Source of the DNA: JAWWOL01 sp033851545
GTDB lineage: Bacteria > Actinomycetota > Actinomycetes > JAWWOL01
Assembly (NCBI GenBank): GCA_033851545.1
Contig: JAWWOO010000074.1
Location: 82,695 to 146,694 of the forward strand
Length of the DNA stretch: 64,000 nt
Reading direction: 5' to 3'
Numbering within the stretch: position 1 is the stretch's first letter; every line of letters begins with the position of its first letter. The notes under the pieces are model-generated. The model saw only the letters and a list, made by a program, of their open reading frames with translations, did no database searches and was not told the origin of the DNA. The position numbers were made by a program, and so were the translations under genes. Below, one piece after another: positions 9,392 to 18,125 of the stretch.

Positions 9392-10803
9392 CCACCGTTC
9401 CGGCCGAGGAGCTGCGCACGCTCTTCCTGTTCGAGGCGCTGTCCGACGAGCAGCTGGCCTTCATCTCCGAACGCAGCGAGCGCCGGACCTTCGACGGCGG
9501 CGCCTGGGTGTTTCGCGAGGGTGAGCCCGCCGACTACTTCCTCATCCTGCTCCAGGGTTCGCTGCAGCTGACCCGCCGGGCGGGCAACGAAGAGGTCGTG
9601 TTCGTCGACACCGACTACCGCGGCGCCTACGCCGGTGCTGTGAGGGCCTACGTCGAGGAGGAGGACCAGCGCTACGCCAACTCGATGCAGGTGTCGGTGC
9701 CGAGCAGCTTCATCTGCATCCGGGCAAAGGACTTCGCGGAGTTCATGCGGCGCTACTTCCCGCTGGCCGTACACCTGCTCGACGGGCTCTACCTCGGCAT
9801 CCGCAACAGCGAGGGCACCGTGCGCGAGCGTGAGCACCTGGCGCGCCTCGGCGCGCTGTCCGCCAACCTGGGGCACGAGCTGAACAACCCTGCCGCCGCT
9901 GCGTCGCGGGCGACCAGCCAGCTCCGCCGTCGGGTCTCCGACATGCGGGGCAAGCTGGCGATGATCGCCGAGGGCCGGGTCTCCCCGGATGCCCTGCAGA
10001 TGCTGGTCAAGCTGCAGCAGGAGGTCGTCGACCGGGCAGCCGGTGGCCGGCCGCCGCTGACCTCGCTCGAGGAGGCCGATCTCGAGGACACGCTGATTGA
10101 ACGGCTCGAGTCGCTCGGGGTCGCCGGCGCGATGGACCTGGCGCCGATCTATGCCTCCGCCGGGTTGGGTGTGGACTGGCTGGAGGGCGTTCTCGATGCT
10201 GTCGGTGGCGGGGAACGGGACGGTGCGCTGCGCTGGCTCGCGTACACCCTCGAGGCCGAGCAGCTGATGGACGAGATCCAGGACGCGACGAGCCGGATCA
10301 GCACGATGGTGGCGGCGGTGAAGCAGTACTCGTACATGGACACCGCGTCGGTCCAGGAGGTCGACGTGCACCTCGGGCTCGACAGCACCGTCGTCATGCT
10401 CGGGCACAAGCTGGCCGCGATCACCGTGCAGCGCGACTATGCGGCCGACCTGCCCAAGGTCCCGGCCTATCCCGGCGAGCTCAACCAGGTGTGGACCAAC
10501 CTGATCGACAACGCGGTCGCCGCGATGGACGGCAAGGGCACCTTACGGTTGGCGATCCGGGTCGAGGACGCCGACCTCGTGGTCGACATCGGCGACACCG
10601 GCCACGGCATCCCCGAGGACGTCCAGCCGCACATCTACGAGGCTTTCTTCACGACCAAGGGTCCTGGCGAGGGCAGTGGCCTGGGCCTGGAGACGGTGTT
10701 GCGGATCGTCGAACGCCGTCATCACGGGTCGGTCAGCTTCAGTACGGGTGCCGAGGGCACCACCTTCTCCGTACGACTGCCGTTGGAGCAGCGCCTCAGC
10801 TGA
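9388..10803 (+). CDS. Cyclic-nucleotide-binding-domain histidine kinase
   Basis: A 471-residue soluble kinase, the likely partner of the receiver in the gene before it. Residues about 5-130 form a cNMP-binding/Crp-type sensor domain (VFREGEPADYFLILLQG). The dimerisation/phospho-acceptor box is LGHELNNPA with H163. The C-terminal HATPase has the N box (NLIDNAVAAM), G1 (DTGHGIP), F box (FFTTK) and G2 (GSGLGLE). No membrane segments are seen. The ATG overlaps the upstream stop (ATGA). The usual cAMP-contacting residues are not clearly present, so the ligand may be something else. Confidence 0.9.
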   Translation: MTTVPAEELRTLFLFEALSDEQLAFISERSERRTFDGGAWVFREGEPADYFLILLQGSLQLTRRAGNEEVVFVDTDYRGAYAGAVRAYVEEEDQRYANSMQVSVPSSFICIRAKDFAEFMRRYFPLAVHLLDGLYLGIRNSEGTVREREHLARLGALSANLGHELNNPAAAASRATSQLRRRVSDMRGKLAMIAEGRVSPDALQMLVKLQQEVVDRAAGGRPPLTSLEEADLEDTLIERLESLGVAGAMDLAPIYASAGLGVDWLEGVLDAVGGGERDGALRWLAYTLEAEQLMDEIQDATSRISTMVAAVKQYSYMDTASVQEVDVHLGLDSTVVMLGHKLAAITVQRDYAADLPKVPAYPGELNQVWTNLIDNAVAAMDGKGTLRLAIRVEDADLVVDIGDTGHGIPEDVQPHIYEAFFTTKGPGEGSGLGLETVLRIVERRHHGSVSFSTGAEGTTFSVRLPLEQRLS

Positions 10804-10852
10804 GCCTCTCCGCTGGGTCAAGACGGCGGACCGGCGGCCCGAGAACCTCGGC

Positions 10853-12163
10853 ATGACTTGTGCGACGTGCGGGGCAGTCGGGGCAGCTGAAGCTACGTGG
10901 TGCGGGCAGTGCTACCTGCCGTACGTCCGCGCCGGCGCAAGCCGGCCGCCGGTCGTCGGACTCACCAGCCGCACCGCGATGCCGTGGCAGGCCCCGGCTC
11001 ACCCCTCGATCCCGCCGCCGGCCTACGCCCCGCCGGTTTTCGCCGCCCCGCCGGTCCACGCCGGCAACGCGTTCGCCGGACCGGCCGCCTCTGCACCGCC
11101 CTACCCGCCGACGGGATACCCCTCGGTGGGTTACCCGCCGTCGGGCTTGGGCCACCAGCACTACTCTCCGCCGTCCTGGCCGGCCAAGCTTGGGCTGGTC
11201 GTCCCGGAGATCGCGGTCCAGACCGGCGACCTGCCGCGAATCTGCGTGGTCAGCGGCAGGCCGACCGACAACTTCGTCAAGATGCGCTGGAGCTGGGCCC
11301 CAGCCTGGACCTACGTCTTCCTCTTTGCAGGGGTGCTGCCGGTTATTCTCCTCCGCTACGTGCTGGGCACCCGCAGCGCCGGCTACCTGCCGATCCACCG
11401 GGACGTGCGGCGCAAGCGGCGGCGGCAGGGCGTCCTTGCCGTGCTCGGATTCTTGGGCGGACTGGGAGCCTTCATCGCCGCGGCCGCCCTCAGCTCCGCC
11501 CTGCCGGCTCTGCTTGGGGTGGCTCTCATTGTCGGCGGAATCTGGACTGCGTGCCTGCCCGGCAGGGCCTTGCCTGTCCGCCCGGCTGGGCCCGGCTTCC
11601 TCGCCTTTCCCAAGGCCAGCCCAGCTTTCGCCGCAGCGTTCCGGGCCGGACGCCCGGCGAGCCAGGTCCCGTACAGCGCCAGCCCGGTGAAGTACCGGAC
11701 CGGCAAGGTCTGGCTCGTCCTGGCAGGGATCTGTGTGCTGATCATGGTGCCGGCCGCGATCTTCGGTGCCGTCCAAGACCACAACTGCCGGAAGGCCTCG
11801 GCGCATGTCGACGCGGCCGTCGTCTACTCGCTGCTGAACGCAAGCGACGACGCGGTCGCCGCGCAGGCGACGGCGGACGGGAACCAGGGCATGACGGAGG
11901 TCGAGGCCCGGCGGCAGCTGGCCGCCGACCAGCGGCTGATCGCCACCCTGAGCAGCACCGGTCTGAACAGCCGAGATCGAGTGGTTGCGGACCAGTACGA
12001 GGCCGCGCTCTCCTCGTACGACTCAGCGTTGGACGCAGCCCTGACGGGCGCCAGCCCCGGCGCAGGGTCACAGGTCACCCTGGCCGCGCAACGTCTGGAC
12101 GCGGCGGAGTCGTCGCTGCGCCGTCAGCTGTCTTCTGTTCCTTCGGGCTGCTCCGGCGCCTGA
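10853..12163 (+). CDS. Zinc-ribbon membrane protein of unknown function
   Basis: A 436-residue protein I do not recognise. Seen: an N-terminal zinc ribbon made of two CxxC knuckles (CATC and CGQC within the first 22 residues), a long Pro/Ala/Tyr-rich disordered linker (about 45-120), a short beta-rich cytoplasmic segment, a pair of hydrophobic helices near 150-175 and another pair near 195-235, a further helix near 285-305, and a helical C-terminal domain ending in a Cys. It lies 50 bp after the kinase operon and may be cotranscribed. Membrane anchoring is inferred from hydrophobicity only. Confidence 0.65.
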   Translation: MTCATCGAVGAAEATWCGQCYLPYVRAGASRPPVVGLTSRTAMPWQAPAHPSIPPPAYAPPVFAAPPVHAGNAFAGPAASAPPYPPTGYPSVGYPPSGLGHQHYSPPSWPAKLGLVVPEIAVQTGDLPRICVVSGRPTDNFVKMRWSWAPAWTYVFLFAGVLPVILLRYVLGTRSAGYLPIHRDVRRKRRRQGVLAVLGFLGGLGAFIAAAALSSALPALLGVALIVGGIWTACLPGRALPVRPAGPGFLAFPKASPAFAAAFRAGRPASQVPYSASPVKYRTGKVWLVLAGICVLIMVPAAIFGAVQDHNCRKASAHVDAAVVYSLLNASDDAVAAQATADGNQGMTEVEARRQLAADQRLIATLSSTGLNSRDRVVADQYEAALSSYDSALDAALTGASPGAGSQVTLAAQRLDAAESSLRRQLSSVPSGCSGA

Positions 12164-12282
12164 GGACTCCTGCCGCAGGTGGCGACGTCGCGATTGCCTG
12201 CGGTGTAAGGGATCTCGAAAAGATTCTGCAGCTGGCTCGATCGGGCCCGGTTTTGTCGTAGGGCCCGGATAGCGTCGTGGTC

Positions 12283-13687
12283 ATGGAGTTGACCGCACAC
12301 GAGGGCTGGGCCGATGAGGTCCCGGGCTGGTTGCTGCGCGGCCTTGCGGTGGACTTCGACGACTCCGACGACCAGCCGCCGGTGGCGGAGATCCTGCGAC
12401 GGGTCGCCGCGTTGCCGCCGGGTGGTGAGGCGATCAGCGTGTTGCAGTCGCTGGCCGGGCGGACGCTGAGCGAGGATGACAAGCTGACGGTGATCCAGCT
12501 GTGGCAGCCGTTGCTGGCCTGGGCCTGCGCCCAGGAGATGGCGGCGGTCGCCGACCTGGCCGGCCAGGAGCCGGCCCCGGTGCCGGCCGCCGAGGCGGTG
12601 TTCACCGTTGATGAGCCGATGGCCTACGAGCTGGCCCCGGCAGTGGGGATCAGCATCACGGCGGCGAAGACCCGGCTCCGCCACGCCCGCCTGCTCGCCC
12701 CGAGCGGCCGGTTCGCCCGGACCGGGGCGGCGGGGCGGGCTGGGAAGCTCAGCGACTACCAGACCCGGATCCTGCTGACCGAGCTGGCCGGCCTGGACCC
12801 GGACATCGCCGGCACCGTCGAAGGGCTGGCCTTGGCCAAGGCGGCGTCGCTGACCCCGCCGCAGCTGACCCGGGCGATCCGCCGGGCGGTGAAACGAGCC
12901 CAGGCCAAGGCCGACCCGCAGGCCCGGCTGCGGGAATGCATCGAGGCGCGCAAGACCCGCCGGGTGCACTTCGACCCGGACGCCCGGGACGGGCTGGTGG
13001 TGATGACCGCCTGGCTGCCGCCGGTCGAGGCGCTGGCCATCCAGGCCCACCTGCAGGCCGCAGCCGGCGGTCGGGACGGCTTCGACGGCCGGTGCCAAGA
13101 CGAGCGGATCGCCGACGCGTTGACCGCGTCGGTGCTCGGGACGGCCCCCGGCGACCCGACCACCCCACTGACCCCGAAGATCACCCTGCAGATTCTCATC
13201 GACGCTCCCACCCTGTTCGGGCTGCGGAACAACCCCGGGCAGCTGGTCGGCTACGGCGACCTGCCGCCCGAGCTGGTCCGGGCCCTGGCCGGCGACACGC
13301 AATGGCAGCGGCTGGTCTTCGACCCGGTCGACGGGCACCTGCTCGACCTGGGCAAACACAAATCCCGGCCCGACCAGGCCCTCGAGGACTACATCCGGGC
13401 CAGGGACCGGTTCTGCCGGTTCCCGTTCTCCCACGGCCAAGGACTGCGACCTCGACCACGGCGAACCGTTCGACCAAACCGGCAACGGCGACGGCGGCTC
13501 AACCTCCGCCGGCAACCTCGCCGCACTGTCCCGCCCCCCACACCGGGTGAAAACCCACGGTGGACACACCATCACCCACCTCGGCAACGGCATCATGCGC
13601 TGGCAAACCGCCCTCGGCCGCAGCTACACCACCCACCCCCACGACTACCGCCCCGACCCGGACGGTGACCCCCCCGATACCGGCTGA
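12283..13687 (+). pseudogene. 13E12-repeat/DUF222 HNH endonuclease, frameshifted in the HNH region
   Basis: A REP13E12-family protein: a DUF222 helical region (residues about 20-360) followed by an HNH nuclease. The first frame reads to RDRFCRFP near 13430 and then turns into Arg/Pro-rich nonsense. The correct continuation, AKDCDLDHGEPF then NLAALSRPPHRVKTH, lies one frame over and ends at TGA 13685-13687. Family members read RFPGC at the break, so the pattern fits loss of two bases that also removed the Gly-Cys. It may be a true pseudogene or an assembly error. ATG 12283 was preferred: TAGCGT (12270-12275) ends 7 nt before it, the leaderless spacing. Confidence 0.85.
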
Positions 13688-13706
13688 TGGCCGTACCGTG
13701 TAGAGC

Positions 13707-14531
13707 ATGTGCCGACTGCTGGGCTGGGTGAGCGACACCCCGCGTGCCCTCACCGACCTGCTGACGTCCGCCGAGCTGGCGGAGTTCACCGAGCTGTCCC
13801 GGCTGCACGCCGACGGCTGGGGGATCGCCTGGTACGACAGCGATGGCGCCCTCCACACCCAGCGCTCCCAGGACGCGGCCCACAAGGACCAGGCCTACGC
13901 CGAGGCGGTCGCCGGCATCACCAGCACGGGCGCGATCCTGCACCTGCGCTGGGCCACGCCCGGACTCCCCGTACAGCCGGGCAACACCCATCCGTTCGTC
14001 CACCACCAGCACGCCTTCGCGCACAACGGCTCGATCTGGAGCAGGGACGGCCTGCTCGACCTGCTCGACGAGGTCCCGGAGCTGCAGGGCGACACCGACA
14101 GCGAGCTCTACCTGCTGGCGCTGCTCCAGCGGGTACGGGCCCACGGCCTCGACGCCGGCCTGCGTGAGACCATCGTGGACATCACCGCCGAGCTCACCCC
14201 GAGCAGCCTCAACGCCCTGCTGCTCGGCGACGGCGCGCTGACCGCCATCAGCTGCAACATCGGCGACTCCGGCTGCCCCGCCGAGACCAAGCCGGACACC
14301 CCGGCCGAGGAGCTGCCCGGCTACTACGACCTGCGGGTACGACACCTCCCTGGGGCGACGCTGGTCGCGTCGAGCGGCTGGGCGGGCGACGCCGGCTGGG
14401 AGCGGATGGACAACGGCACCGCCCTGGTGCTGCCTGCCGGCCCGGGCGCCGCGAGGTCCGTACCGATCGGCCGCTACCCCGAGGCCGCCGAAGCTCGCGC
14501 AACAAAAAAGCGGACGAGCGGCGAGTTGTAA
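13707..14531 (+). CDS. Class II glutamine amidotransferase (YafJ/EgtC-like)
   Basis: A 274-residue Ntn-hydrolase glutaminase domain. The predicted nucleophile is C2, exposed after Met removal (MCRLLGW). Seen: LHADGWGIAWY, HLRWATPG and HPFVHHQHAFAHNGSI, the usual glutamine-binding and oxyanion segments. It stands alone without a synthase domain, so the amide acceptor is unknown. EgtC (ergothioneine synthesis) is an alternative but no egt genes are nearby. TACCGT (13694-13699) ends 7 nt before ATG, a leaderless start. It is followed by two transglutaminases, a pairing seen in Actinomycetota. Confidence 0.85.
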   Translation: MCRLLGWVSDTPRALTDLLTSAELAEFTELSRLHADGWGIAWYDSDGALHTQRSQDAAHKDQAYAEAVAGITSTGAILHLRWATPGLPVQPGNTHPFVHHQHAFAHNGSIWSRDGLLDLLDEVPELQGDTDSELYLLALLQRVRAHGLDAGLRETIVDITAELTPSSLNALLLGDGALTAISCNIGDSGCPAETKPDTPAEELPGYYDLRVRHLPGATLVASSGWAGDAGWERMDNGTALVLPAGPGAARSVPIGRYPEAAEARATKKRTSGEL

Positions 14532-14565
14532 CTCAGGTGTAACCGATTCTGCCGATGATGACTCC

Positions 14566-15381
14566 ATGGCAGGGGTCCTGCAGCTCAGCGTCGGGTGCGA
14601 CTTCAGCTTCAACGCGCCCGGAGAAGTTGCTGCCGTCTTCCAGGTCGAGCCCACCCGTGACGCCCGGCACCGGTTGCTCGCCGAGACCCTGACCACCACG
14701 CCGACCCAGCCACGCTGGTCCTACCAGGACAGCTTCGGCAACACCTGCTCGCGGCTGCTGATGCCTCAGGGCCCCTTCGGGCTGTCCTACCACGCGACCG
14801 TCGAGGTGCCCGACGCCATCGACGACATCGACCTGGAGGCCCGCGAGACGCCGATCGACTCGGTGCCCGACACGGTCCTGATGTATCTCCTGCCCAGCCG
14901 CTTCTGCGTCTCCGACGTGATGGCCAACCAGGCCTGGGAGCTGTTCGGCGGCCTCGCCCCGGGCTGGCGCCGGGTGCAGGCGATCGTCGACGCGGTCAAT
15001 GGCCACCTCACCTTCGGGTACGGCACCAGCAGCCCCACGTTGACCGCCCAGGAAGCGTTCGACTCCGCCAAGGGCGTCTGCCGTGACTTCGCCCACGTGG
15101 CCATCACGTTCTGCCGCGCGCTGAACATCCCGGCCCGGTACGTCTTCGGCTACCTGCCCGACATCGAGGTGCCGATCCCGGATGCGCCGATGGACTTCTG
15201 TGCCTGGATGGAGGTCTGGCTCGACGGTCGCTGGTGGACCTTCGACCCGCGCAACAACCAGCACCGCAAGGGCCGCGTCGTCATCGGCCGGGGCCGGGAT
15301 GCCGTCGATGTCGCGATGGTGACGACGTACGGCTTCGCCCGCCTGGACGAGATGACGGTCATCGCGGAGCCGGCCGCATGA
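14566..15381 (+). CDS. Transglutaminase-like protein with altered catalytic His
   Basis: A 271-residue transglutaminase-core protein, probably a cysteine protease or amidase acting on peptides. Seen: an N-terminal beta-rich domain (about 1-105), then the catalytic-Cys motif GVCRDFAH (C172) and the Asp-containing WTFDPRNN. The position normally occupied by the catalytic His (family motif DFHAW) reads DFCAW, with Cys at 212 encoded by TGT. The protein may therefore be inactive or mechanistically altered. Its stop overlaps the ATG of an intact paralogue (ATGA), which suggests a coupled pair. Confidence 0.85.
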   Translation: MAGVLQLSVGCDFSFNAPGEVAAVFQVEPTRDARHRLLAETLTTTPTQPRWSYQDSFGNTCSRLLMPQGPFGLSYHATVEVPDAIDDIDLEARETPIDSVPDTVLMYLLPSRFCVSDVMANQAWELFGGLAPGWRRVQAIVDAVNGHLTFGYGTSSPTLTAQEAFDSAKGVCRDFAHVAITFCRALNIPARYVFGYLPDIEVPIPDAPMDFCAWMEVWLDGRWWTFDPRNNQHRKGRVVIGRGRDAVDVAMVTTYGFARLDEMTVIAEPAA

Positions 15382-16244
15382 ACGAGGGACGCGCAGCCGT
15401 CGCGGGCCGGCCGGACACCGATGCCCTGATGTCCGCCGAGGTGGTGAGATACCGGCTGCGCCAGCGGTTCTCGTACACCTATGTCGGTCAGGCCTATGAC
15501 CTGCGGCACCGGCTGGTCGTCGTACCCCCGAGCGTCCACGGTGACCAGCGGCTGCGCCTCGGCAGCGTCGAGGTCACCAGCGACGACGCCGAGGTCGTCT
15601 GGCGGTCGGACGAGGACGGCAACCGTACGACCTCCGTACGGCTGGCGGTGGTGCCTGAGACCGTCGACATGCTGGTATCGGTCATGGTCGAGCGGGGTGG
15701 CGCCAGCGCGCCGCTCTCAGCCGACCTGCTGCGGGACAACCGGATGCTGCGCCCGACGCCGCTCACCCAGCCGGACGAGCGGATCCGCTCACTCGCCCGC
15801 GAGCACGCCGTGGCCGACGCCGAGGAGACCGCGGAGCTGATCTGTTCGCTGGTCCCGACCCTGGTCACGTACGGGTTCGGCGCGACCTCCGTCGACACGA
15901 CAGCGGCCGATGCGCTTGCCGGTGGGACGGGGGTCTGTCAGGACCAGGCGCACGTCATGCTCGCGATGTGCCGTTCGGTCGGCGTCCGCGCCCGCTACGT
16001 CTCCGGCCACCTCATCGGCCAGGGCGGCACCCACGCCTGGGTAGAGGTGCTGGTGTCCGATGGCGGACGCGCCCGCGCCGTGGCTTTCGACCCGTGCCAC
16101 GGCCGCCGCGCCGACCGCCGCTACGTGACGATCGCCACCGGCCGCGACTACCGCGACGTTGCGCCGACGTCCGGCTCGTACAGCGGGCAGGCCCGCGGCG
16201 AGCTGACCACCAGCCGGGCACTGTCGGCCGAGATCGTCGCCTGA
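15378..16244 (+). CDS. Transglutaminase-like cysteine protease
   Basis: A 288-residue second transglutaminase-core protein with N-terminal bacterial transglutaminase-like domain (about 10-90) and a catalytic core having an intact triad: C187 in GVCQDQAH, H219 in GTHAWVEV, and Asp in AFDPCHG. The ATG overlaps the stop of the preceding gene. The frame is open further upstream, but those codons lie within the preceding gene. Proteins of this type often sit with ATP-grasp/alpha-E genes; none is seen here. Confidence 0.88.
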   Translation: MNEGRAAVAGRPDTDALMSAEVVRYRLRQRFSYTYVGQAYDLRHRLVVVPPSVHGDQRLRLGSVEVTSDDAEVVWRSDEDGNRTTSVRLAVVPETVDMLVSVMVERGGASAPLSADLLRDNRMLRPTPLTQPDERIRSLAREHAVADAEETAELICSLVPTLVTYGFGATSVDTTAADALAGGTGVCQDQAHVMLAMCRSVGVRARYVSGHLIGQGGTHAWVEVLVSDGGRARAVAFDPCHGRRADRRYVTIATGRDYRDVAPTSGSYSGQARGELTTSRALSAEIVA

Positions 16245-16359
16245 CCCTCGGCCGGGAAAGATCACAGCGCACGGCAAGGCGGCGTTCAGGATCGGATCAG
16301 GCTGCCGGACGAGATTGGGGACATCGAGCCGCACCGGCTCCCGTCCCAGGAGGTCAGCC

Positions 16360-16566
16360 ATGAGCACCAGCCTCGACTCCTTCCAGGTCCGGTCGGCCTC
16401 CGCCGCTGGCGCCCTCTTCGACCGGGAGCTGCGGGCGCAGGTGCGGCGGGCTTCGCTGGCGCTGGAGATCGCCGCCAGCCGGGGTGAGGACGTGCTCGAG
16501 CATCCGGCGTGGGGCCGGATCGCCGAGCTGCTCGACATCGCCCGCAGGAACGACGTCGAGATCTGA
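16360..16566 (+). CDS. Small hypothetical protein
   Basis: A 68-residue, charged, helical protein (RELRAQVRRASLALEI) with no family I recognise. CCAGGAGG upstream of ATG 16360 is a good ribosome-binding site, which argues that it is real. It lies 115 bp after the transglutaminase pair and 54 bp before a lytic-transglycosylase-like gene. Confidence 0.55.
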   Translation: MSTSLDSFQVRSASAAGALFDRELRAQVRRASLALEIAASRGEDVLEHPAWGRIAELLDIARRNDVEI

Positions 16567-16620
16567 CCGTCCCGCGCGACTCGGGGCAATGGCCGCCGGA
16601 TTCGTGGGTAGCCTGGGCCG

Positions 16621-17439
16621 ATGCCCAGCCCCCGGAGCCCTCTTCGCACGTTCTTCGTGGCAACGGTCGTGCTGGTCGTGGTCATCGGCGGCTTCGTCGC
16701 CGTGCTCCTGGTGGTGCGGCCGGGCCCCATCGTCGTCGCGAGCTGCACCGTCGGCACGTACCAGATGGACCCCGAGCAGGCGCAGAACGCCGCGGTCATC
16801 GCCGCCGTCGCCGAGCAGCGCAGGCTGCCGCACCATGCGGTCACCGTCGCGATCGCCGTGGCGATGCAGGAGTCGCGGCTGCGCAACCTCGACCACGGCG
16901 ACCGCGACTCGCTCGGCCTGTTCCAGCAGCGGCCCTCGCAGGGCTGGGGCACGGCGGCCCAGGTCCAGGACCCGGTCTACGCCGCCGGCGCGTTCTTCGA
17001 TCGACTGGTCAAGGTCACGAACTGGCGAACCGTCCCTGTGACCGTCGCCGGACAGGCTGTGCAGCGCAGCGGCCTGCCGAACGCGTACGCACAGTGGGAG
17101 CCGCGGGCGACGGCGATGGCGAAGGCCCTCACCGGCGAGGTTCCGGCCGGGATGACGTGCCACTACGCAAGTTCCGACATCGCCGTGCCGAGCACCGGGC
17201 TCTCGACGACGCTGCAGACCGCCGCGGCGCACGACCTCGTCGCGCCGGTCCTCGGTGCCGACCTCACCGCTGAAAGGGGCTGGCTGGTCGTCGGCTGGCT
17301 GATCTCGCACGCAGCTGAGCAGCAGCTGGCGCAGGTCTCGTACGCGGGCCAGAAATGGAGTGCCACCAAGGGCACGTGGTCCCACGCCCCGGCCGCCGGC
17401 AACCAGGTCACGATCGTGCGCACCCAGCCCAAGAGCTGA
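16621..17439 (+). CDS. Membrane-anchored lysozyme/lytic-transglycosylase-like protein
   Basis: A 272-residue protein with one N-terminal membrane segment (about 8-40) and an extracytoplasmic domain. Seen: AVAMQESRLRNL, where the Glu in the QES motif resembles the catalytic Glu of SLT/lysozyme-like folds, followed by DSLGLFQQRPSQGWG, a common cell-wall-hydrolase signature. The C-terminal part is uncharacterised. Peptidoglycan cleavage is inferred. TAGCCT (16609-16614) ends 6 nt before ATG 16621, giving a leaderless start. Confidence 0.7.
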   Translation: MPSPRSPLRTFFVATVVLVVVIGGFVAVLLVVRPGPIVVASCTVGTYQMDPEQAQNAAVIAAVAEQRRLPHHAVTVAIAVAMQESRLRNLDHGDRDSLGLFQQRPSQGWGTAAQVQDPVYAAGAFFDRLVKVTNWRTVPVTVAGQAVQRSGLPNAYAQWEPRATAMAKALTGEVPAGMTCHYASSDIAVPSTGLSTTLQTAAAHDLVAPVLGADLTAERGWLVVGWLISHAAEQQLAQVSYAGQKWSATKGTWSHAPAAGNQVTIVRTQPKS

Positions 17440-17508
17440 ACGGGCGATGAGTTTCGCCGAGGCGCGACGTCCATCAGCCCGACAAGCCGACCGAGAGAGG
17501 AACCGACC

Positions 17509-18060
17509 ATGCGCACCCTGATCGTCACGGAGTTCATGACCCTCGACCGCGTCGTCGAGGCCCCTGGCGGCGAGCCGACCCACCCGCACGCGGGATGGAC
17601 GATGCCGTACGGGACGGACGAGCTGTACGCGTACAAGCTGCGTGAGACCCTCGAGGCCGAGTCGTTGCTGCTCGGCCGGGTCACGTACGAGGGCTTCTCG
17701 GCCGCCTGGTCGACGCGGGACGGCGCGTTCGCGGACAAGATGAACGCGATGCCCAAGCACGTCGCGACGACGACGCTGACCGAGCTGGGCTGGAACTCGA
17801 CGGCGCTCGTCGGCGACGTGCCGAAGGCCGTGCAGGAGCTGAAGAACGGGGACGGCGGACCGATCCTGGTCGCCGGCAGCGCGACCCTCGTCAAGTCCTT
17901 GCTGGCGCACCGGCTGGTGGACGAGCTGCGGCTGATGGTCTACCCGGTCATCGTCGGCGGCGGCCTCACCATCTTCTCCGACGACCGGCAGAAGCTCGAG
18001 CTCGAGCTCGTCGACCTGGTCCGCTACGACAGTGGAGCGGTGCTTCAGGTTTACCGGTAG
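17509..18060 (+). CDS. Dihydrofolate-reductase/RibD C-terminal-domain family protein
   Basis: A 183-residue RibD_C-type NADPH reductase. Seen: the N-terminal strand MRTLIVTEFMTLDRVVE, LLLGRVTYEGF, the GG...ILVAGSATLV nucleotide-binding segment, and VYPVIVGGG. The substrate is not predictable; these proteins are usually stand-alone and not in riboflavin operons, as here. GAGAGGAACC precedes the ATG as ribosome-binding site. Confidence 0.88.
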   Translation: MRTLIVTEFMTLDRVVEAPGGEPTHPHAGWTMPYGTDELYAYKLRETLEAESLLLGRVTYEGFSAAWSTRDGAFADKMNAMPKHVATTTLTELGWNSTALVGDVPKAVQELKNGDGGPILVAGSATLVKSLLAHRLVDELRLMVYPVIVGGGLTIFSDDRQKLELELVDLVRYDSGAVLQVYR

Positions 18061-18125
18061 AGAAGCCCGCGGACGGGTGGTCCATGATGGTGCTCCGCAC
18101 CCGTTCGCACACAGGGAGAACTTCC

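Noticed and set aside
12226..12270. GGGCCCGG direct repeat before the 13E12 gene
   Set aside because: It is short, G+C-only and expected by chance at this base composition.
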